DNA from: Litsea cubeba
Lineage: Eukaryota > Streptophyta > Magnoliopsida > Laurales > Lauraceae
Direction: 5' to 3'
NCBI GenBank assembly: GCA_012931725.1
Contig: WHSA01001115.1
Span: 545,448 to 609,447 of the forward strand
DNA: 64,000 nucleotides
A program made the position numbers and the translations under genes. The notes under the pieces were generated by a model. The model searched no databases. It worked only from the letters and a program-made list of their open reading frames with translations, and was not told where the DNA came from. Of this stretch, positions 47,210 to 56,715 are shown piece after piece (the stretch's first letter is position 1; the number at the start of each line of letters is the position of its first letter).

Positions 47210-47369
47210 GGATATATTGAATAATCCGTTTGACTGCCGCCAAATGATGATGCCGCGGGGCTGTCATAAACTGACTGACCAAATTAACAGCATAAGAGAG
47301 ATCTGATCTCAGAATGCACAATCAAAGAAAGAAACCAAGAGAGAATTGATCATACAGAAGAGATCAAAA

Positions 47370-47381
47370 GCTCTGATACCA
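47370..47381 (-). other. Primer binding site of Copia B right end
   Basis: GCTCTGATACCA, complement of the initiator-Met site, beside the right LTR. Confidence 0.88.
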
Positions 47382-47692
47382 TGATAGTCTTTCACAAATG
47401 TAGTAGAGAATGAATATTGAGAAAATGTTCTCCAAAATGCATTGCCGTATCCTTCGATTTACTCTTCTTTATATAGATATTACAATCCTAAGATTAGGCT
47501 ACAAGTTGCTATAAATCATGAAATTAAAGATCTAATTAGATCTCTAAAACAGGAAACTATATCCTAGAATATACAATCTTATCCTAGAATATACAATCTT
47601 ATCTCTCTGACTAGATCCCATAAATACAAGGGATGGGCCTAGTTAGTTGGGCCTATTATCATACAAGTGGGTTGGGCCTTTATACTTTAACA
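47382..47692 (-). repeat. Copia B right LTR, minus orientation
   Basis: 311 bp; the outer edge CTTTAACA is followed by the AGTTT duplication at 47,693-47,697. Confidence 0.95.
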
Positions 47693-47885
47693 AGTTTTTC
47701 TGTCAATCTGTAGACGGTAGGCAGTACTGAATCCTAGCTTTGTGCTGAGAAGCTTCCATAGTGCCTGCCAAAAGTGCCTCATGAATTTGCACTCGCAGTT
47801 TGACATGATGCTTTTTGACACTCCATGAAGCTTTACCACCTCTCAGACATACAACCTGGCAATGGTAGGAGCCTCTTGTGTTTTT
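47693..47885 (-). pseudogene. Gypsy integrase fragment (upstream half)
   Basis: In sense, with a few changes: VVKLHGVSKSI, CKFMRHFWQALWK and TKLGFSTAYRLQIDRKT. This is the Ty3-type LHGxPxSIxSDxxxxF...FSTAYHPQTDGQT region; the second catalytic Asp has been lost. It joins in frame to 34,208 once Copia B is removed. Confidence 0.8.
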
Positions 47886-47899
47886 CTGCATGGTTTAAT

Positions 47900-49769
47900 G
47901 ATGCAGGATTGAACTAAGCTAGCCTAAATTGATTAATAGTCTCATAATTACGATATAAAATAAAATTCAGATCACACCATGTCATGCCTCCAAACTGGAT
48001 TCCCTTATAAACAAGGAAGTCCAAGTTCCAAGGTTGAATTATTTAAAATTTTTTGCCCATTTGGATCGAAGTCCGCATTGTGAGGATGTCACATCTCATC
48101 ACTTATCAAATAACCTTATGCGAAAGCTATAAATGTTGATCTCAAAACAGTTTAACAACCCCATGATGATATAGAGCTAAGCAAGTAAACAAGTCTATGA
48201 TAGTGTTCAAGCTGCAAAGAGCATAAAAGTAGTTTAGTTACAATCCAGCCCCAACATGGGCATAAAGAAAGGTATATAAAAGATAGACGAATAAAGTCTA
48301 AATCCAAGATGATAGTGAGGCTCTCGTGTGCATGCACGATGACGCTACTCTATGTTGTTGGCTCTCCACTCACGGCACTCCTGCTGCGGCGCCTCAAAGA
48401 TCGCATCAGCTTTGGGTCAACGAAAGGGGATCTGATACCTACAACACCAAGAGTAACAACATCAGGTTTGAATAACCCGGCAAGCTTAAAAGATATAAGT
48501 AACATAGTATGATGTATCAAATGGGATATAATACAATAAAGATGATTAAATGATCAAGAAAGATAGATATACTAGGCAGTTGTGCATGAATAGAGATAAT
48601 ACCAAAAATCAACATAAACAGTGCACTATAACAGTAGATAAATTCTAACAAATAGGCAATCCACATAAGCAAAAGTACCACGGGATATTATGTCGCAACC
48701 CTCCCGCACTCTACAGAGTTGTTGTAGGGATGCACGGGATGACTAGCCCGGCCCAGCAAAATATGCACAGAATAAGCCACGTAATAGTAGTTACTAGTGG
48801 CGTATGTTCTTCCTCAAATAATAAATCTATAGATTGCGAAATTATATACAATCCTTGCAATAAGGGATCCAAACTTGTGGTAGACTCAAATCAGCTGAGT
48901 GGTGTTGGTGGCTGACTCAAGGAATAACAAAGGTCAATGTCTGGCTAGGCTTCCTCTTGCATGAGCAAGATAACCATCAAACAGGGAAACTACTCCGAAG
49001 CCACCAAATTCATCTAAACATAACCATCAATACTTCACATTCGTTCCTATAGTAGTCCCTTCTATACATTCTATCAAATAGCCACCTAGCCTCAGACATG
49101 GGTATTCCACATACTACATCATCTAAGACATGCTCACAAGTATAGATTCTAGCCCACTCTAGGTCTTTAGTAATGTATCACCGATTGATAAAGTAATATA
49201 TAACATAAGGATACATGTACTAGTCATGTAATAAGAGGTCAATCGAATATACTAGGCAATACCAATAATCAAATTAAATACAAGTCAAAGAATGAATAAT
49301 AGTAACCAAACCTAAGTTCTTAGTTGCCATTTCTGTGTGAACACCATACCATTCAACACAATGGTCAAATGAGGCTCTGGAATCAACCTTATATACAAGT
49401 CTTGCTGCTCCGAAGGTCAATGGCATCCAAGGGTCCCACATTCACCATCCCATTGACTTGGCTTAGCCTCTCACACATTACTACGAACAGCTCATGAGCA
49501 ATTGTTAAGCTCAGACATCTGCTTACCGAAATTCATGTATTCCCTGGCCATTAGATAAGGGTAAAGGTTCCATTCATAGTCCAAGAGCCCTAGGGTAAAG
49601 AGTCTACACCATGGAAGAACTTGGCTTATGGTTAGCCTTAAGGTGGTTACGGAAAGTCGTGGTTGTACTATGGTTAGCCTTACAGTTCGCCGTGGGTAGC
49701 TCTACGGCTAGCCATGAGGTAGCCGTAGAGTAAATCCTTCATTTTGGTGTTCTGGAAAAGGTAACACAG
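47900..49769. other. Sequence without recognised gene
   Basis: There is a short repetitive stretch near 49,620-49,735 (TGGTTAGCCTTA and GTAGCCGTAGAG words). Otherwise no coding or mobile-element signature is visible. Confidence 0.35.
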
Positions 49770-50805
49770 AACACTCACACTCATAACCGACCCGCATAAT
49801 CTACGGGTCGGTCACTGGTCAAGCTTTCCTAACCCGCATTTAAACGGGTCGGGATAGGGTTAGCTCGTTTAATCCGCATAACCCTCACAACCCATTTTTT
49901 TTTTCTTGCAGTTAAAACTTATACTCAATACTTAATTCTATGGAGTATATCTTTTTGTTTCGATATTACGTTTTTTTTTATTTTTTTTATAAAAACTTTA
50001 TTTTATTTCTATTAATTTTGTTATTCTATTTCTTTAGTCACTATTTAAAAAAACTATATACTATACTTGTTGTATAAATAGTTCCTTGTCTTTATTTTTT
50101 CTCAAGTAAACCCTTTGTCAACTTACTTAAGAATATTTTTGTGTGCTTTTCTCTCTTAGGAGGATTGTGGATAAGAAGAAAATACAATGAATATGGCATA
50201 AATAAAATAAAATAATCAAGTAATAGCTGAGTTATGCTAAGTTTCCGCACTATTTCCTCGTTATGCTGGCACGAGCTAGAGAGAATGGTGAATTGTGGCA
50301 TCATGACCCAGGTTTAGGCCTAAATTTTCCACCCAACATCAGTTGAGCCTAAGTCTGATTTAAGATCCTTTACAAAACAAATTAACATTAGACTTATCAT
50401 AACCCAAATAGAGCTTGTCTATATTGCCTATCATGATGGGTTTAAATTGCACCAACATGATTTAGAAAGTTAAGGATTGTTCTTTTAGATCTTATCTCAA
50501 TTTTATAAATTAACTTATCAGTTTGGGTCTAATTTAAACTTTGGGTATGGTTAATGCCTTACAGGATTGTTAATAAATTTAGGTTTGGGTGCAAGTTAAG
50601 CAGGTAAACCCGACCCACAGTTTTGCTGTAACCTGCAAGAGTTATGCAGGTTAATGTGGGTCGGGTCGGGTTAACCCGCAACGGGTGCGGGTTAGTACTT
50701 TCTAACCCATTTAATAAACAGCTCGGATACGGGTTAGGATCATCTAATCCATTTAATAAATGGGTCCCACCCGTTTAGCCCAACCCGATCCGTTTGCCAC
50801 CTCTA
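49770..50805. mobile_element. hAT-like repeat with ACCCG-rich ends
   Basis: The right end, complemented, is TAGAGGTGGCAAACGG followed by alternating GGGTCGGG/AACCCG words. The left side has matching ACGGGTCGG words near 49,790-49,850. Such TAGNGGTGGCAAA ends are typical of plant hAT-type repeats. The left tip and TSD are not resolved, and the interior is AT-rich and non-coding. Confidence 0.45.
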
Positions 50806-51199
50806 CTTGATGGGATCATGAACGATCTGATTGTTCCTACAGTGATCCCTAGGCTACTGTAAATTGAGTCTTTTAATGGGAACCTCAATCAAGATTTAAG
50901 GATGAGCATTTGTGGGATTGTGATTAGGCCTTACATTGTTTCTTAATTCGTAATTTGGATTTCTGCGTGATTCATGGTGGAATCAGCATTATTTTCTAAT
51001 CTGATTTATGAATGATAATTGTTACTTAATCTCAAACACATCATATTTGGTTGGTTTTCATGGTCCTGCATCACTAACGGTCCTTTGACTCCCCTTTTCT
51101 GCGGCAACAGCTTGTTAGTAGGCTTCCTCAAGTGTAAAATGGGAGCGACACCTAAACAAACCATCAAAATAGCTATCCTAACCCATCCATGGACCGGGC

Positions 51200-51790
51200 G
51201 ACCAGATGCTCTTTAAATTCTCGGAGGTTGTTGCAAGCAATTAGTTGATGGAAATTTTAGCTGTATTCTTCGACCAACTTATTCCCTTGTCGGTCTGCAA
51301 CTTCGTGGAAAGGGACATCAGGTAATCCATTGGCAAAAGACCTCATTGGGAAGACTTTTCATTTTCTCCCACAACTTTATCTTGGATTTTCAACTCCACT
51401 TTCAGTTGCCTTGGTCTGCTCCAACCAAGCTGATGCTTTTCCATGAAGAAGCTTCATAACCAACTTCACTTTCTTCTCATCTGAGACTTCTTTGTAGTCA
51501 AAAATTCGTTCCATTCCACCTCTTCTTGCCAATAACGGACATCATCCCATTTCATGCTACCTTGGTTCTAGGGATTGGAGATTCCTTAGTTCTCCATTCT
51601 TGATTTTCCAAATTCTCTCTCCATCGGCAGTTTTCTGATGATTCCTCTGATAATTGGATTGTACTAACTCCCAACCCATCATCATCGCTAAGCATTGCTG
51701 GTTCTCTCCTTGCTGTCAAATCAGCAAGTTGTTGGATGATTACTTGCATTGTCTCTTGATTGCTGCGATTCCAGCTTCGATTGGATCAGC
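51200..51790 (-). pseudogene. Gypsy gag remnant
   Basis: In sense, across several frames: QQLADLTARREP, a KVKLVMKLLHGKASAWLEQT region, then SWEKMK-like text and LVEEY. These resemble the Ty3-type gag (KVKLVAxxLRGxAxxWW...WxxMKxxL). It has many stops and frameshifts. Confidence 0.6.
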
Positions 51791-51823
51791 ATAGTTACCT
51801 TCCTTGTCTTCCTATCCACTTCT

Positions 51824-52268
51824 CAGAGATGGCAACCTGTCTGGTTGGGTTTGGTTTAGGCTGACCTGAATCTGACTCGATTGGCATGTGCACTGCCCAA
51901 TATGCAATCCAACCCATGATGGGTTTTTATGGTATGTGATACCATACCTGCCTCAAGATGGTACAGGTTGGGTTTTTAGTGGGTTATTTTTTAATATGAA
52001 AAAGAGTACTTCTATAGGATAGGAATTGAACCCATGACCTGTGGGAGAATGTCACTGCCTAATACCCACCTATGCTGATGAAATTATATCTACAAAACCT
52101 TGCTGACTAATATAAAATGAAGACAACTAGGGAGCACCCAAACCTGACCTGGGCCGAATTCTAAAACACATACCCGATTCGAACCCAACCAATACACTAT
52201 CAAACCTTCCTGTAATAGTTGCGGGTTAGCGCGGGCCACCATTTAAACCCGACCCATTTCCATCCCTA
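51824..52268. mobile_element. Small hAT-like repeat
   Basis: The ends CAGAGATGGCAAC and (complemented) TAGGGATGGAAAT are similar, with GGTTGGG/GGGTCGGG words just inside, as in the repeat at about 50 kb. No 8-bp TSD could be confirmed. Confidence 0.4.
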
Positions 52269-52577
52269 TCTCTTCCTCGGCCTCTACTGCAACCACTTGG
52301 CATCGTGGACAGGTAGTAGCTTACAACATAGAGATCCAGGCAGAAAGAAGAGGCTCTAATACTGAAGCTGATGCAGATCAGCCTAGCTATCTGCAGATCA
52401 TTTCACTCAAGGTGTTGTTCCAGCAAATGGAAAGCACCTAGGCCTTTCCCGAACACACTCAGAACTTCCCAGAAGAAGGAATACAATTAGGGAATTTAAA
52501 TTCAAGTAGTGGAAAATTTCATTACCTCTGAAAAAAGTTTCAACTCAGAAAAGAACAGAAAACAAAGGCTAAACAAT

Positions 52578-52672
52578 ATGCTGGCATCATCATCATCAAA
52601 GCCTTGTCCCAACTATGTTGGGGTTGGCTATACGAATTCCGTTTCTCCATTCTGATCTATCTTGAGAAACAA
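52578..52672. repeat. Short dispersed plant repeat with CCCAACTATGTTGGGG palindrome
   Basis: ATCATCATCATCAAAGCCTT, then GTCCCAACTATGTTGGGGTT and GGCTATACGAATTC. This wording is very common in plant genomes and resembles the 3' part of Au-type SINEs. The duplicate AACAATATGCTrGCAT at 52,574 and 52,670 is a candidate TSD. Confidence 0.5.
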
Positions 52673-53387
52673 TATGCTAGCATAATTAAGAAAAAAAATG
52701 TCTAACTCCACGATAGTTCCTTGTGCTGTTCTACAGCTTTATTTATAGCTAGCTTAAGACTATCTCCTGGGAAGTTGAGTGACCAACAAATATTCCAACT
52801 AATTATAACTAACTTAGCCACACCCTAGGAAGTTGTAGACTTGTGGTAACCAACAAAAACTTCAAATTTAGATTCATATTTAAATTCGGATCCTGGTAAC
52901 CAACAAACATGCAAATTTAAATTCAATTCCCTGTAACCAACTACTGCCTGGCACCTTGCAACCAGCTGAATTTGACGTGGATCCACTAGTGGGGGCTGAG
53001 TGGCCCGGTTCAGATTTGGACCTGGCCCAAGCAAATCAAGTGTGAGCTGCTTCCCATGGACTGGACCCACTGAACATATATAGAAGCAGATTTCTACTGT
53101 AGGCCCTGTTTGGCACAGTTCAAGCATGCTGGGCCTCCTGAACTGGCACATTGGGTTCCCATGTTGAGGCAAGAGCCTCCGTGTAAGCCGTTAGATCAAG
53201 GTAATCTGGATTGATTTTAAATTAGTTTAGCACTTGGATAAAAGGAGTGCTAATAGGTTTGCAATCAAAATGATCAAATTATCTCCATAAGTTTCCGGTG
53301 TAATGTGATTATGATAATTTTATGCCTTACCATCTCCAATGATTTTAATTCCCAATGTCACATTTACTTTTCCTAGGAGTCGTTTGG

Positions 53388-53463
53388 ATGTGAGATTTCT
53401 GACATGGAATTCTGAAATTCTATGGATTCCGGAATCTATGTCAATTATCTCACGTTTGGATAG
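53388..53463. repeat. Small fold-back repeat
   Basis: GTTTGGATGTGAGATTTCTG pairs imperfectly with the complement of CATAGATTC...ATCTCACGTTTGG; the arms are about 35 bp. Possibly a tiny MITE. Confidence 0.45.
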
Positions 53464-54219
53464 AGAGGGATTTTCCACAGCTAGTTTTCCCTAGATTTTG
53501 TGGGCCATCAGTTTTTCTTTTAACCCTCATTATACGCTCAAGTCTTTTGGCAGTGGAAGTACTTAATACTTAAGAACAAGATAAACACAGGGTTATAGTC
53601 AACATTACACACAAAACACCAAGGGGCAATCTGTTTGAAGCCACAAACAGCCAACGGCAAGAGAAGCATTTGCAAAAAGTTAAATATACCACCTTTGGAG
53701 AGGGGATCACCCAACTACCTTTTCTTTTTCCTTAAAAAAAATTGTGCACATCTGTGCCTAGATTCTTTTTCATTCTCTTATTAACAACTAGTTTGTTTTG
53801 TGATGATATTATGTATTGATGAAAAGAATCACACGGGTCCCAGTAGGGCATATGATATTTCTCATGTGTCTATTCTACATAAGCAATGCCCATGGTTCTG
53901 TAAAATCCAGATTGTTGACAGATGGGCTCCAGCCCCCCACTATTCTTCTCGATTGGAACATCCCAGCTAATTGAACTCAGGGGTCTTTTTTTTTTTTTTT
54001 TTTAAGATTTCTGCTGTATATTTGTCGAGGTCTTTACCTTTTATTTGTATTATATATTGAACAGCTTAATACTGTTAAGATCTTCAAAATAGGTAAATTT
54101 TGGGGAAGCTAGCTTCCATGGTGGGGCCTTTCTGATTTGCAGTCTGGATCTCCTTACTAAGAGCAATGTTCATGTATGAGGCCATTACGGACTTCTATTC
54201 ATAATTGAAACATATACAG

Positions 54220-54539
54220 CAGGAGATGAGCCAGTTGCAACAGTGATTGATGGAAAGTCAATTGCGGAGGAAATAAGATCAGGAATAGCAGAGGAAGTGT
54301 GTAGAATGAAGGATACCATCGGGAAGGTCCCTGGATTGGCTGTAATTTTGGTGGGTCAGAGAAAGGATTCTCAAAGTTATGTCCGCAATAAAATAAAAGC
54401 TTGTCAGGAAGTAGGCATTACATCTCTAATGGCAGAGTTACCTGAAGACTGTGAAGAAGATGAAGTGCTTAGTGCTGTATCAAGCTTTAATGACAATCCA
54501 TCAGTTCATGGTATTCTTGTGCAACTTCCTCTACCCCAA
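54220..54539 (+). CDS. FolD exon: methylene-THF dehydrogenase / methenyl-THF cyclohydrolase, N-terminal part
   Basis: The exon encodes about 106 residues from AGDEPVATVIDGKSIAEEI to HGILVQLPLPQ. Conserved FolD features are present: IDGK at the start, PGLAVILVGQRKDSQSYVRN with the Y-V-x-x-K motif that supplies the catalytic Tyr and Lys, and the folate-pocket GILVQLPLP. By family, it interconverts 5,10-methylene-, 5,10-methenyl- and 10-formyl-THF. The upstream frame has a TGA and no Met, so an earlier exon is required. The acceptor is a tandem CAGCAG (exon start 54,220 or 54,223). The GTAATC donor at 54,540 leaves phase 0. The remaining catalytic and NADP-binding exons are not found up to 64,000. 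The gene is partial here and no damage is seen. Confidence 0.9.
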
Positions 54540-55641
54540 GTAATCTCTAAAACCATGCTGGAATTCTCAGACTTTTGCTCTCTTTAGTTTGCTCTTGCTG
54601 ATAAAGAAGTGAAGATAGGTCTCTGTTATCATTAGTTTTTTTAATTTCACTTTCAGCACAGGTACATGCATCCATGACAGACAGCTAGCTCATAGTCCTG
54701 ATAATCTAACCCATGTTCTATGTTTATATAGAAAGATTAGTCAATATATTAATATGGGTAATAGTAGCATCAACCCCAAGTTTCATACATCTCATTTCTT
54801 TCCTGTTCAATGGGGCCACCTATGGTCAGTCCATAAACACACCTTTACCCCTATTAATTTTTACTCACCTTTATCTGTCACTGATCTATTTTTTATTTTA
54901 TTTTATTTTATGCTAGTAAGAAGATACAACAGAAAGAAACTAAACAAAACCACAAAATAGACACAAAACTCATGACAATTATGTGAAATGCCACTCATGG
55001 GTGTTGTCCTGAATTGGCTGAGATTCAGAGAGGTCCAGATTCTGAAGCCTTTTTACACACTTATTACTGCCCGAAGCTTGATCGAATTGCCAGTCCGACT
55101 GATCCATGTGAGATTGAATATTAATGGGATCTAGCTTCCTTTTAAGGATTCCACCATTTTTAGATCCTGTAGATACAATTCTTCACCATGAAGGAATATA
55201 ACTATATAAGCCCTGAATGTTGTTCCGATTGGAAAGTCTGGCCTCAGATGACCCATTTGCACTCTTTTAGCTAATCTTCTACAAAAAGAGCCTTGCACCC
55301 GCTTATCTGCATTAAAAGGTGACTAATTTCCTCCCTAGAATCATGAAGTCCCACGAAAGTTTCCCACATTTCCCAAGGGACTATCATAATTATGCAATCA
55401 CATCGCCTTCTATTATCTCTTTCTAAGTTCCCAGTTCTTTGCTTAGTTTTGTCTCTTTGAAGAGAGCATGTAATTCTGCTTCTAGTAAATGGCCAACATC
55501 TATTTGTGAAGAGCTGGTACACCAACGTAGCATGATACCTCTACAAGACTGAGTCCCTCTAGTTAAGTACTTGTAAATTTGATCTTCCCAATCTACCCTT
55601 GTACACATCCTTCCTTTAATCCATTTGAAAGGGGTATTAAT
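54540..55641. other. Start of the next FolD intron, no gene recognised
   Basis: AT-rich, no exon or repeat seen. Its last part, just before Copia D, is the left half of an older LTR that resumes at 61,006. Confidence 0.4.
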
Positions 55642-55883
55642 TGTTAACACCAGTGACACCAGGCCCATTAAGGGCCCATTAAGTGTAACAAACCAACCCA
55701 CCACGTGGGATAAGTTAGGATAAACTCAAATCATTGTACAGCTTTACTTCCATAACAGATTGATTGTATTAGCTTTGAATTGCCTTGATTAAGGCTAAAT
55801 GATATTATAAAAAGGAGGAAGGATCGTCCATTGAAGGGATCCAAGCATTCCACAAATATCATTGTCCATTCACTATCGTGACA
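55642..55883 (+). repeat. Copia D 5' LTR
   Basis: 242 bp with GGCCCA at 55,662-55,667 and 55,673-55,678, a CCACGTGG palindrome (a G-box-type core) absent from the 3' LTR, and a TATAAAAAGG promoter-like box. Confidence 0.93.
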
Positions 55884-55895
55884 TGGTATCAGAGC
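55884..55895 (+). other. Primer binding site of Copia D
   Basis: TGGTATCAGAGC directly after the LTR. Confidence 0.9.
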
Positions 55896-56379
55896 CAAGG
55901 CCATTGCCTGTTTCTGCAACTTCTTTTTCTACTTCTACATGCTGCTTCGTCTGCATCTCAGCTACTCAATAGAGATCATCTGATCTCTTTCTAAGAAATT
56001 CTCAGACCAACGTGAGGAAGAAAATCACTGTCGCCTACTGTTGCCTGGCCAAATCAATCAGTGGCCCACCTGCGATCATCATGGAATGTCCCAAAATCCC
56101 TACAGCAGTGGTCGACTCCCTCTCCTGGTAATTTTGAAGAATTTTTCAACATTTTTCCAAGATCAGAGGTAGGCCATTTGACCCGATTTGTGATTTCCCA
56201 GTTTTCTAAGATAGTTTTGATCACCGCCGCACAAAATCTTGGATTGTGGATGGATTTTGATGAATCTTGCATTGGTGGCAAGATAATTTGATTATACTTG
56301 AACCTTGTTGATCTGATTCTCAATCAGATCAAGCTCTGGGCCCCACGTAGGGCATTAGAAGTCAAAATTAAGGTCGCCT

Positions 56380-56600
56380 GGACCTATATTTTCTGGTTTC
56401 TGCACTGTCTCCTGTCATTTCTAGTTTACAATTTCTGGTTTCTGCACTTTCTGGATTCTGCATTACAATTACTGGTTTCTGCTTGAAATTACTGCTGCCT
56501 ACTGTCTCTACTGCACTGTTGGGCTGGTTTCTGCTTGGAATTACTGTTGCACTATTGTCTCTGCTGCACTGTTGAGTTTTTAAAATTTTTTGGTTTCCTC
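56380..56600 (+). repeat. Pyrimidine-rich low-complexity leader of Copia D
   Basis: Repeated words TCTGGTTTCTGC, TTACTG and CTGCACTGTT over about 220 bp between primer site and gag. Confidence 0.6.
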
Positions 56601-56715
56601 TGCTTGTGTTTGGAATTACTGCTGGGGTTCTTTTACATCACGACTTATCTTCCTCTTGTCTGGAATTGCTTGATCAAAACATGCATGCTGATCTAGTACA
56701 TTTTGAGTTATAATC

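Larger units (their letters stand above)
34209..47692. mobile_element. Copia B composite: inverted terminal LTRs, perfect TSD, nested Copia C inside
   Basis: The left end is a complete 311-bp LTR in plus orientation; the right end is the same LTR in minus orientation. Both present TGTTAAAG outward and both have a primer site inward. AGTTT lies at 34,204-34,208 and 47,693-47,697. Removing the insertion and one AGTTT restores the Gypsy integrase frame (Q-I-D-R-K-T-K-V-V-D-Q), so these are the true ends. Inside, all on the minus strand: gag, protease and integrase (34,525-36,659), a third LTR split by Copia C (37,222-37,302 and 46,460-46,673), and an RNase H piece (46,691-47,209). Confidence 0.85.
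33475..53185 (-). mobile_element. Decayed Gypsy (Ty3-type) element, minus strand, split by Copia B
   Basis: From right to left: LTR-like sequence (about 52,367-53,185), a degenerate primer site complement GCTCTAATACTG (52,353-52,364), a gag remnant (51,200-51,790), integrase pieces (47,693-47,885 and 33,640-34,208), a polypurine stretch, then an LTR piece (33,475-33,621). The two LTR pieces share 'AAGGTGyCAGGCAryAGTTrGTTAC' and 'ACCCAATGTrCCAG' in sense. Most of pol is missing. hAT-like repeats at about 50 and 52 kb are additional insertions. Confidence 0.65.
26658..54219 (+). other. Inferred 27.6-kb first intron of the FolD-type gene
   Basis: It starts with a GTAATA donor (or GTAAAG six bases earlier) and ends at a tandem acceptor, TACAGCAG. 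It contains Copia A, a decayed Copia protease piece, a Gypsy element with nested Copia B and C, and two hAT-like repeats. It depends on joining the exons at 26,471 and 54,220. Confidence 0.5.
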
